Assembly: GCF_963422545.1 (NCBI RefSeq)
Contig: NZ_OY730229.1
Location: 1-51,490, forward strand
From: an uncultured Flavobacterium sp.
GTDB taxonomy: Bacteria; Bacteroidota; Bacteroidia; Flavobacteriales; Flavobacteriaceae
DNA: 51,490 nucleotides
Direction: 5' to 3'
The position numbers were made by a program, and so were the translations under genes. The notes under the pieces are model-generated. The model worked only from the letters and a program-made list of their open reading frames with translations, ran no database searches and was not told the DNA's origin. Shown one piece after another: positions 17,747-25,560 of this stretch. The first letter of the stretch is position 1. Each line of letters starts with the position of its first letter.

Positions 17747-18331
17747 ATGAGCGCAAGAGAAAATATATTGAATGCTATAGCGATGAATCAGCCTGAATTG
17801 GCTGAACTTCCTGTTATTGATATTAGCGCTGTTATTGATTATAAAGATTCTTATGCGCAGTTTAAAACAGTATTGGAGAGCATTGGCGGTAAATCAGAAT
17901 TGATTTCGGATATTACAGTGCTAAAAGATCAATTATTAGCTGATAAGACAAACGGAAGTTTCGTCGTAAACACGATTCCTGAACTTGGAGATGTAGATCA
18001 ACAAGTAGCTTCTTTATCTGCAATTGAATTAGAAAAAGTAGAAAAAGCGTATGTGAAAGGAAAAGTTGGTGTGGCAGAAAACGGTGCTATATGGGTTTAT
18101 GAAAGCCAAATGATAAACAGACTTATTCCTTTTATATGTCAGCATTTGATTTTGGTAATCGAGAAAAAAGATATTGTAAACACTTTACATCAGGCATATC
18201 AAAAACTAGATGTATCAAAAGAAGGATTTGGTGCATTTATAGCCGGACCTTCTAAAACTGCTGATATAGAACAATCATTAGTAATTGGGGCACATGGTGC
18301 CAGAAGCGCTACGATTTATGTAATTGAATAA
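17747..18331 (+). CDS. lutC: L-lactate oxidation protein LutC (LUD domain)
   Basis: This 194-residue protein is a single LUD domain, as in LutC/YkgG. It begins MSARENILNAIAMNQP and contains GKVGVAENGAIWVYES and a GAHGARSATIYVIE C-terminus, typical of the family. It is the third part of the LutABC lactate-oxidising system and starts 19 bp after lutB. The FAH-family hydrolase gene follows after 59 bp. Confidence 0.9.
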   Translation: MSARENILNAIAMNQPELAELPVIDISAVIDYKDSYAQFKTVLESIGGKSELISDITVLKDQLLADKTNGSFVVNTIPELGDVDQQVASLSAIELEKVEKAYVKGKVGVAENGAIWVYESQMINRLIPFICQHLILVIEKKDIVNTLHQAYQKLDVSKEGFGAFIAGPSKTADIEQSLVIGAHGARSATIYVIE

Positions 18332-18390
18332 GAGACAAGGATAATGTTGTCTGAATAAATAAGAAAAGTATAATATAATAAAGTAATAAA

Positions 18391-19245
18391 ATGAAACTAA
18401 TACGATTTGGAGAAGCCGGTAAAGAAAAACCAGGTATTTTAGTAGGAGAAAAAAGATTTGATGTCTCTTCAATAGTAACAGATTATAACGAAGCGTTTTT
18501 TGAAGAAAACGGATTAGAAAAATTAAAAAAAGCACTAGAAAGTAATCCGGTATTACCAGAAGTTGATGCAAATGTACGTTTAGGTTCTCCGGTAGCGAGA
18601 CCTTCAAAAATAATATGTATTGGTTTAAATTATGTAGATCATTGTTTAGAAACCAATGCACCAATTCCGGCAGAGCCAATTATCTTTTTTAAATCAACTA
18701 CATCTTTATGTGGACCAAATGATAATTTGATAATTCCAAAGAACAGTGAAAAAACAGATTGGGAAATTGAGTTGGCATTTGTAGTGGGTAAAAAAGCAAG
18801 TTATGTAGAAGAAGCTGAAGCTTTAGATTATGTTGCCGGTTATGCTTTACTTAATGATTATAGCGAAAGAGCTTTTCAAATCGAACGTGGAGGACAATGG
18901 GCTAAAGGAAAAGGAAGCGATACATTTGCACCACTTGGACCCTTTTTGGCAACTCAGGATGAAATAGCAGACGTAAATAATATACCAATGTGGTTAACAG
19001 TAAATGGGAAAAAATTCCAAAACAGTAATACCTCAAATTTGGTATTCAAAATTCCATTTTTAGTACATTATTTAAGCCAGTTTATGACTTTGCTTCCGGG
19101 TGATATAATCAGTACAGGAACGCCTCCGGGTGTTGGTTTAGGAATTAAACCGGAACCTATTTACATCAAACCGGGAGATGTGATCGAATTAGGAATGGAT
19201 GGTTTAGGCAGCAGTAAACAGCACGCTGTGGCATATACAAAATAG
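18391..19245 (+). CDS. FAH-family hydrolase (2,4-diketo-3-deoxy-L-fuconate hydrolase candidate)
   Basis: This 284-residue protein has an FAH N-terminal region (MKLIRFGEAGKEKPGIL) and a catalytic domain from about residue 68 (KIICIGLNYVDHCLE). Metal ligands are visible in DWEIELAFVVGK (Glu-x-Glu) and NDYSER (Asp), with KGSDTFAPLGPF and STGTPPGVGLG further on. Enzymes of this family cleave carbon-carbon bonds of beta-diketo acids. In the non-phosphorylating L-fucose/L-rhamnose pathway a close relative splits the 2,4-diketo acid to pyruvate and L-lactate. The adjacent lutABC genes, which consume L-lactate, support this role. It closes the catabolic operon. Confidence 0.85.
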   Translation: MKLIRFGEAGKEKPGILVGEKRFDVSSIVTDYNEAFFEENGLEKLKKALESNPVLPEVDANVRLGSPVARPSKIICIGLNYVDHCLETNAPIPAEPIIFFKSTTSLCGPNDNLIIPKNSEKTDWEIELAFVVGKKASYVEEAEALDYVAGYALLNDYSERAFQIERGGQWAKGKGSDTFAPLGPFLATQDEIADVNNIPMWLTVNGKKFQNSNTSNLVFKIPFLVHYLSQFMTLLPGDIISTGTPPGVGLGIKPEPIYIKPGDVIELGMDGLGSSKQHAVAYTK

Positions 19246-19252
19246 AGTAACG

Positions 19253-19267
19253 CAACCCATTGGGTTG
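19253..19267. repeat. Short palindrome CAACCCATTGGGTTG
   Basis: A perfect 7-bp stem with a 1-nt loop lies 7 bp after the FAH stop. It may be a dispersed element or part of a transcription end. There is no T-run, so I do not call it a terminator. Confidence 0.6.
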
Positions 19268-19284
19268 GCTTAATTCTAACATAT

Positions 19285-19328
19285 AGAAACATAACTTTAG
19301 TATTTTTTGTACATAAAGTTATGTTTCT
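19285..19328. repeat. Inverted repeat related to the lutA-lutB element
   Basis: AGAAACATAACTTT (19285-19298) and AAAGTTATGTTTCT (19315-19328) form a perfect 14-bp stem with a 16-nt loop. Its core (AGAAACATA) is shared with the arms at 16177 and 16297, so it is a second member of the same family. It lies between the catabolic operon and the first GH20 gene. Confidence 0.8.
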
Positions 19329-19423
19329 GCGTATTAAGTAAATTTATTATAAATTGGTCTCGAGGTGTTATCGTACACACCGCAGAATTTATAGTTTTAA
19401 CAATAATTAATTAAATCGTAAAC

Positions 19424-21058
19424 ATGATGAAATCGTTTCTCTTTTCGCTTCTTTTATGCAGTACATTGTCGTTTGCACAGGAAGTAAATATCATTCCTCA
19501 GCCGGTGAAAGTTGTTAGAAACACCGGAAATTTTGTGATTAATTCACAAACCAGCCTCGTTGTTACCAATAAAGAAGATAATGCTACGGCCGCTTTTTTG
19601 AATAGTTATTTGTCTAATTATTATGGTTTTAAGTTGCCTATTGTAAAAAAAGCAAATAAAAATTCCATTAAATTAATAAGCCAAAAAGATATTCAAGGAC
19701 TTAAAAGCGAAGGCTATAAGTTTAAATCTGATAAAAATGGTGTTGAAATTAATGGTAACTCTCCAATGGGGACTTTTTACGGAATGCAAACCCTTATTCA
19801 ATTATTGCCTGTAGAAAAAAGCAATAATCTTGCAATTGCAGCAGTAGATGTAAAAGATGAACCTCGTTTTGCTTACAGAGGAGCTATGTTGGATGTTGGA
19901 CGTCATTTTTTTTCAGTTGAATTTGTTAAAAAATACATTGATTATTTGGCCCTGGATAAAATGAATTATTTTCATTGGCATTTAACCGAAGATCAGGGTT
20001 GGAGAATTGAAATAAAAAAATACCCAAAACTTACTGAAATTGGTTCTAAACGAAACGGAAGTATTATTGGCAGCTATCCGGGTAAAGGCAGCGATAATAC
20101 TCCTGAAGGAGGTTTTTATACACAGGAAGAAGTAAAAGACATTGTAAAATATGCTTCGGATCGTTTTATAACGGTAATTCCGGAAATTGAAATGCCAGGA
20201 CACAGTAGTGCTGCTATTGCTGCTTATCCGGAGTTGAGTTGTTTTCCAAACGAAAAAACAGATCTTCCGGATAATATGATCTCTGATAAGAGTAAACAAG
20301 AAATGGCAAACGGAAGAAATAAAATTGTTCAGGAAACTTGGGGAGTTCATACTGATGTGTTTGTTCCAACAGAAAATACGTTTAAATTTCTGGAAGATGT
20401 TTTGGATGAAGTGATTGCTTTATTTCCATCAAAATATATTCATGTGGGCGGAGACGAATCTCCTAAAGATGCCTGGAAAAGAAGTGCGTTTTGTCAGCAA
20501 ATGATAAAAGACAAAGGTTTGAAGGATGAACATGGTCTTCAAAGTTATTTCATCCAACGCATGGAAAAATACATTAATAAAAAAGGAAGAATCTTAATAG
20601 GTTGGGACGAAATATTAGAAGGTGGTCTTGCGCCAAATGCTATTGTGATGAGTTGGAGAGGTGAAGAAGGCGGAATTGCTGCTGCAAAAGAAAATCATCA
20701 GGTAATTATGACTCCGGGAAGCCATGTTTATTTGGATCATTCTCAAACCAAGAACGAAAAACAAGTTACTATTGGAGGATTTTTACCTTTGGAAACAGTG
20801 TATGGTTATGAGCCAATTCCGAAAGAATTGAATGAGCAGCAAGCAAAATACGTTTTGGGAGCTCAAGGCAATGTCTGGACAGAATATATGGCCAATCCTG
20901 CCAAAGTAGAATATATGATATTTCCACGTTTAAGTGCTTTAAGCGAAGTATTGTGGTCTTCAAAAGAAAGTAAGAACTGGACAGAATTTCAAACAAAAAT
21001 TGAAACGATGAAAAAGAGATATACTATTTGGGGAGCTAACTATTTTGTTGAGCAGTAA
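19424..21058 (+). CDS. GH20 beta-N-acetylhexosaminidase (short form)
   Basis: This 544-residue secreted protein has a signal peptide ending near SFAQ. The N-terminal GH20b-like domain covers residues about 20-150. The catalytic barrel follows with the substrate motif DVGRHFFSVEFVKKYIDY, HWHLTEDQGWRIEI and HVGGDESPKDAW, giving the Asp344-Glu345 pair of GH20 (Glu as acid, Asp orienting the N-acetyl group). GH20 enzymes remove terminal beta-GlcNAc or GalNAc by substrate-assisted catalysis. The next gene is a longer GH20, and a terminator separates them. With GH38 and GH92 upstream, N-glycan antennae are a likely substrate. Confidence 0.95.
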   Translation: MMKSFLFSLLLCSTLSFAQEVNIIPQPVKVVRNTGNFVINSQTSLVVTNKEDNATAAFLNSYLSNYYGFKLPIVKKANKNSIKLISQKDIQGLKSEGYKFKSDKNGVEINGNSPMGTFYGMQTLIQLLPVEKSNNLAIAAVDVKDEPRFAYRGAMLDVGRHFFSVEFVKKYIDYLALDKMNYFHWHLTEDQGWRIEIKKYPKLTEIGSKRNGSIIGSYPGKGSDNTPEGGFYTQEEVKDIVKYASDRFITVIPEIEMPGHSSAAIAAYPELSCFPNEKTDLPDNMISDKSKQEMANGRNKIVQETWGVHTDVFVPTENTFKFLEDVLDEVIALFPSKYIHVGGDESPKDAWKRSAFCQQMIKDKGLKDEHGLQSYFIQRMEKYINKKGRILIGWDEILEGGLAPNAIVMSWRGEEGGIAAAKENHQVIMTPGSHVYLDHSQTKNEKQVTIGGFLPLETVYGYEPIPKELNEQQAKYVLGAQGNVWTEYMANPAKVEYMIFPRLSALSEVLWSSKESKNWTEFQTKIETMKKRYTIWGANYFVEQ

Positions 21059-21072
21059 TAATTTGAAATAAA

Positions 21073-21102
21073 AAAAAGACAGCTCAATTGGGCTGTCTTT
21101 TT
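21073..21102 (+). terminator. Rho-independent terminator between the GH20 genes
   Basis: The stem AAAAGACAGC...GCTGTCTTTT with the CAATTG centre has one G-T pair and is followed by T residues. It lies 15 bp after the first GH20 stop. Confidence 0.85.
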
Positions 21103-21130
21103 GTATATAAACTAATCAAAAACCAAAAAA

Positions 21131-23440
21131 ATGAGAAGAATAATTTTAGGTGTATTACTGATCTTTTCTATGTTTGTGCAGGCACAGCAAGCGGTTCACA
21201 TTATACCACAGCCTGTAAGTTTAGAAATGAAAGAAGGCAGTTTCATTATTGATAATTCAACAGTTGTAAAAGTTGATAAAAAGAATAAGGAAGCAGAAAA
21301 AGTAGTTCATTTTTTTACAGAATATGTAAAACGAGTTACCGGATTTGAATTGAACAATACTAAAAGCAAAGGAAAAGAGATTGTTTTTAGTATCGAAAAA
21401 ATCAAAGAAATCGGAGACGAAGGATATTTGATATCTGTAAATCCAAAAGAAATTCTTGTCAAGGCAAATACGTCAAAAGGATTGTTTTATGGAGTACAAT
21501 CATTACTGCAAACACTGCCTTTTAGCAGAACGAATGATTTGGTTCAGATTCCAAGTATGGAAATAAAAGATTATCCTCGTTTTCAGTGGAGAGGAATGAT
21601 GCTCGATGTGAGTCGCCATTTTTTTTCGCCGGAATTGGTTAAGGAATTCATCGATTTGCTGGCAGCTTACAAAATGAATGTTTTCCATTGGCACTTAGTT
21701 GACGGAGCCGGATGGCGTTTAGAAATTAAAAAATACCCTAAACTTACGCAGCAAGCCGCCTGGCGTGTTGATGATTGGGGAAAAACATGGAACTGGTCTG
21801 AGGTAGAATTTAATGCCGACAGAAGTAAATCGACTTACGGAGGTTATTATACTCAGGAACAGGCTAAAGATATTGTGGCTTATGCCAAAGCAAGAAATAT
21901 AACCGTAGTACCTGAAATAGAAATGCCAGGTCACTCAGAAGCTGCTATGGCTGCTTATCCGGAGTTATCATGTAATCCTAAAAATAGCTTTGCACAATCT
22001 GGAAATTTCCTTGCCAGTAAAGCCGAAAGTAATTATTGTGCAGGAAATGATAAAGCTTTTGAATTTCTAGAAGATGTACTTACAGAAGTGATGGTAATTT
22101 TTCCTTCAAAATATATTCATCTTGGTGGTGATGAAGTTGATAAAACAAGTTGGAAACAATGTGCCAAGTGTCAGGCCAGAATGAAAACGGAGCAATTGAA
22201 AGATGAAAAGGAATTGCAAAGTTATTTCATGCGTAGAATGGAAAAATTCTTGGTTTCTAAAGACAGAAAAATGATTGGCTGGGATGAAATTCTTGAAGGA
22301 GGATTGGCTCCAGAAGCTACTGTTATGAGCTGGCAAGGAGAAGCAGGAGGAATTGAAGCGGCCAAAATGGGACATGATGTAATCATGACGCCGGGTTATC
22401 CGTGTTATTTTGATCATTATCAAGGAGATCCTGAAACAGAACCAGCAGCAATTGGAGGATTTAACACATTAAAAAAAGTGTATAGTTACGAACCAATTCC
22501 GGCAGAATTATCGGCAGAGGAAGGCAAACGTGTTTTGGGTTCACAAGCCAATTTATGGACAGAATATATTCCGTCAGCAGAACAGGTAGAATATATGATT
22601 CTTCCTCGTATGCCAGCATTGGCCGAAGTATTATGGTCTACAAAAGAGCAACGCAACTGGAAAAGCTTTACAGAGCGTTTACAGCCCCATATGGTTGGTT
22701 TTGAACAAAGAGGATTGCATTATTCTAAAGGAAATTTTAAAGTAGATATTAAACCTATTGTCGAAAACAATAAACTTTCTATTGCCCTTGAAACGGAGAA
22801 TACAGAAGGAGTAATTTATTATACAACCGACGGAAGCATACCATCTACAGGAAGTATTAAATATGACAAACCTTTTGATGTAAATCGCTCTATGACTATA
22901 AAAGCAATCATGGCATTGAACAATAAGGTAATGAATGCAAAACCTGCTGAACAATCTTTTACCTTTAACAAAGCTACAGGAAAATCGGTTACGTATGCAA
23001 ATGCTTTTAGCCGTTATTATCCTGCCAATGGTGCTAATACACTAACTGATGGTTTTAGAGGAACAAAAGATATTGGTAAACAATGGCACGGATTTAATGG
23101 AAGTGATTTGGTTGCTACCATAGATTTGGGAGCAAATACTACAGTTAGCAGTATCACGTTGGGTTGTATTCAAAATTGGAATCAATGGGTGTTTTTACCA
23201 CAATCAGTAAAGTTTGAAGTGTCACAAGATGGAATTATTTTTAAGGAAGTAAAAACAGTAATCAATTCAATTCCTGTGACAGAAAAAGAGGCTAAAATAA
23301 ATGACTTTACAGCCAAATTTGCAGAACAAAAAACAAAATTTATCCGTGTTACAGCCAGGAATTTAGGTCAGTGTCCTTCAGGTCATCCCGGTGAGAGTCA
23401 ATCTGCCTGGTTGTTTGTTGATGAAATTATGGTAGAGTAA
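21131..23440 (+). CDS. GH20 beta-N-acetylhexosaminidase with C-terminal chitobiase-type and F5/8-type domains
   Basis: This 769-residue protein has a signal peptide ending near FVQAQ. The GH20 catalytic domain carries MLDVSRHFFSPELVKEFIDL, HWHLVDGAGWRLEI and HLGGDEVDKTSW (Asp334-Glu335). After about residue 540 comes a short domain with GVIYYTTDGSIPSTGS, typical of the chitobiase C-terminal domain. The final domain of about 140 residues ends in FIRVTARNLGQCPSG and reads like a discoidin/F5-8 (CBM32-type) carbohydrate-binding module. It would bind and trim GlcNAc-ended glycans. The extra modules are the main difference from the short GH20 upstream. Confidence 0.94.
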   Translation: MRRIILGVLLIFSMFVQAQQAVHIIPQPVSLEMKEGSFIIDNSTVVKVDKKNKEAEKVVHFFTEYVKRVTGFELNNTKSKGKEIVFSIEKIKEIGDEGYLISVNPKEILVKANTSKGLFYGVQSLLQTLPFSRTNDLVQIPSMEIKDYPRFQWRGMMLDVSRHFFSPELVKEFIDLLAAYKMNVFHWHLVDGAGWRLEIKKYPKLTQQAAWRVDDWGKTWNWSEVEFNADRSKSTYGGYYTQEQAKDIVAYAKARNITVVPEIEMPGHSEAAMAAYPELSCNPKNSFAQSGNFLASKAESNYCAGNDKAFEFLEDVLTEVMVIFPSKYIHLGGDEVDKTSWKQCAKCQARMKTEQLKDEKELQSYFMRRMEKFLVSKDRKMIGWDEILEGGLAPEATVMSWQGEAGGIEAAKMGHDVIMTPGYPCYFDHYQGDPETEPAAIGGFNTLKKVYSYEPIPAELSAEEGKRVLGSQANLWTEYIPSAEQVEYMILPRMPALAEVLWSTKEQRNWKSFTERLQPHMVGFEQRGLHYSKGNFKVDIKPIVENNKLSIALETENTEGVIYYTTDGSIPSTGSIKYDKPFDVNRSMTIKAIMALNNKVMNAKPAEQSFTFNKATGKSVTYANAFSRYYPANGANTLTDGFRGTKDIGKQWHGFNGSDLVATIDLGANTTVSSITLGCIQNWNQWVFLPQSVKFEVSQDGIIFKEVKTVINSIPVTEKEAKINDFTAKFAEQKTKFIRVTARNLGQCPSGHPGESQSAWLFVDEIMVE

Positions 23441-23498
23441 GAAAACGATGTGAAGATTAAAAAAACATCATATCCTTTTTACTGTAAAACTGTTAAAT

Positions 23499-23536
23499 AA
23501 AAAGAGGGAATAGTTTAATAACTATTCCCTTTTTTA
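23499..23536. terminator. Bidirectional terminator between converging GH20 and OmpA genes
   Basis: AAAAAGAGGGAATAGTT pairs with AACTATTCCCTTTTTT around a short loop. A-runs and T-runs on both sides suit use from either strand, and the two flanking genes converge here. Confidence 0.85.
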
Positions 23537-23551
23537 GGTATTTACTTTTAA

Positions 23552-24808
23552 TTACTTAACTCTGAAAGTTACTTTTCTAACTAATTTTCTCGCTGCATCT
23601 GAATCTTTTTCAACAGAAGCATCTTCTCCGGCAGCAACAATATTTAAACGTGATGGATTAACTTTTGCTTTTACCAAAACATCTTTAACACTGTTTGCTC
23701 TTGAAGCTGCTAATTTATCATTGTAAGCAGATTTTCCTATTTCGTCTGCATGACCAATAATATCAACACTAGCATTCGGATTATTTCTTAAATAATTTAA
23801 GATAAAATCGATTCCTTCAGTAGAAACATTCGTTGGAGTTGACTTTCCAAAATCAAAATAAGTACAAACATAGCCACCGTTAATTAAATTTTTAACCAAC
23901 TCATTGTTTCCAACAATAGGAGATTTATCAGTATTACTTCCGTAAGTTTTTACTAAGTAACTTTCTAATTCATCAGGAACATTATTGTTGTTTAAATCAA
24001 TAGCTTTTCCTTTTGTATTAACCATTACGCCAGAAACTGTATTTGGCTCCTCATCTAAATAATCAGCAACACCATCTTTATCAGTATCTAACATTGAAGT
24101 TTCGATATCTTCAATTCTTTTTTTCAAATCGTCAATTTCGTTTCCGTTATCGATAACCCAGTCAGCATGTTTTTCATTTTTACCTAAGTAAACTGTCAAA
24201 CCAACCGTTCCGTTAAAAAGAATTCCAGAGAAACCTCTGCCGTTATTAACACTTGCAGCATCAAAATTATGATCTTGTTTTGCATTTAAAATCGTTGTAA
24301 AATCTCCAGTTAAAACAATTCGGTTTGTTAATTTAATCTGTCCGGTTACACCAGCAATAAAATTCCCCATTCTGTCTTTTACAGCCGAATTTTGGTCCTC
24401 TAATTGTGCTAATCCAAAACCGGCATGACCTAAAATACCAATAGTATTTGTCCAGGTTTCAAAATTCATGATGCGACCTAAATTTGCCACAGCCTGAATA
24501 TCTGCTCTGTAATATTTTGTGTCAAAATCTATCGAATTATTTTTTCCGGTAAAACTGTTGTAACCAAAGTCAGCTTTCAAACCAAATTTGTTGTTAAACA
24601 TATATCTGGCTCCTAAATCTACAACATATGGACTTGGTGTCGAGGTAAAATAACCAGAAGTCATTGGTCGTTGTGGTTTGTTTACACCACCGCCTAATTC
24701 AATAGACCATTTATTAAATTCAGTTTTTGTGTTTTTTTCATTTTTTACCTGTGCATTTACAGTTGTTAATGCTGAAGCAAAAGCTAATGTAATTATGAAT
24801 TTTTTCAT
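23552..24808 (-). CDS. OmpA-family outer membrane protein
   Basis: The start is set at 24808 because MKKFIITLAFASALTTVNAQ is a clean signal peptide; an upstream Met at 24859 would add 17 residues ahead of it and lies upstream of the -7 box. The 418-residue protein has a beta-barrel-like N-terminal half (FNKWSIELGGGVNKPQ onward), a Ca-binding thrombospondin-3-like linker (DTDKDGVADYLDEEPN, residues about 240-270) and a C-terminal OmpA peptidoglycan-binding domain with NASVDIIGHADEIG and RANSVKDVLV. It probably links the outer membrane to peptidoglycan. It is a single gene with its own promoter, converging with the GH20 gene. Confidence 0.92.
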   Translation of the reverse strand: MKKFIITLAFASALTTVNAQVKNEKNTKTEFNKWSIELGGGVNKPQRPMTSGYFTSTPSPYVVDLGARYMFNNKFGLKADFGYNSFTGKNNSIDFDTKYYRADIQAVANLGRIMNFETWTNTIGILGHAGFGLAQLEDQNSAVKDRMGNFIAGVTGQIKLTNRIVLTGDFTTILNAKQDHNFDAASVNNGRGFSGILFNGTVGLTVYLGKNEKHADWVIDNGNEIDDLKKRIEDIETSMLDTDKDGVADYLDEEPNTVSGVMVNTKGKAIDLNNNNVPDELESYLVKTYGSNTDKSPIVGNNELVKNLINGGYVCTYFDFGKSTPTNVSTEGIDFILNYLRNNPNASVDIIGHADEIGKSAYNDKLAASRANSVKDVLVKAKVNPSRLNIVAAGEDASVEKDSDAARKLVRKVTFRVK

Positions 24809-24832
24809 TTTCTTTAATTTTAAAATTTTTGG

Positions 24833-24860
24833 CAAAACTAAAAGGCAATGATTCCTCAAA
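24833..24860 (-). promoter_or_regulatory. Bacteroidota-type promoter of the OmpA gene
   Basis: Read on the minus strand, a TTTG (-33) at 24860-24857 is followed by 16 bp and TAGTTTTG (-7) at 24840-24833, matching the TAnnTTTG consensus. The start codon lies 24 bp downstream of the -7 box. Confidence 0.7.
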
Positions 24861-25100
24861 AAAATGGGAAGTAATTTAGAAAGGAAATTTAGCCTGTAAA
24901 TTGAAGTTTATAAATGCTAAAATTGAGAAGCAAAATATTGTTAATTAATGTGTTATAAAATCGTTTTGAAAAATGTTAAAATTTTATATTGCACGATTTG
25001 TTAGTGTGTTTTAAAATAAAAGCTGATTTTTGTAATTCAATTGTAAAAAGTACAAGTGAAAACTGTATTCAAAAAGAGATATTTATAAGAAGAGAAAACA

Positions 25101-25169
25101 TGTAGAACAAGTTCTACATATTTTTTTAGATTGTTCTACACGGAATATTAATTATGGAGAGTATTTTCG
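25101..25169 (+). promoter_or_regulatory. Promoter P1 with three-half-site operator, upstream of the kinase/regulator genes
   Basis: The dyad TGTAGAACAAGTTCTACA (25101-25118) is followed by 14 bp, a third half-site GTTCTACA (25133-25140), 21 bp and a -7-like box TATTTTCG (25162-25169). The same spacing occurs at P2 and P3. No -33 TTTG is present, which suggests activator dependence. The region 25170-25560 is an AT-rich leader of about 385 nt in which I see no gene. Confidence 0.8.
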
Positions 25170-25560
25170 CGGTTCGTTAAAAAATAAAATTAAAAATATA
25201 TTCGAATTATAAATTAAAATATGTAAATTGTTTTAGGCATATTTATTCAATAAAAGACTCCCCAAATCTCTTTTAAATATTTGTTGTCGATCTGGTTAAT
25301 ATTGATTTTACTGGAATTTGCTTTGTTTTTTTCTTTAAGCTCCATTCATCTCTAAAAACAATAAAAACTCTTTCGCCTTAAGATTGTAATTAGATAATTC
25401 TAGTTTGATATCTCAAAAATGATATTTATATAAGTGTAGTGCATCATTTAATATACGACTACATAATACCTATTTAAATCAATTTAATGGGTTGATTATT
25501 TTTTCTTAACTCATTATTTTTTATCATTTAAAATATAAGATTTTGATTAGAAAACATTTT

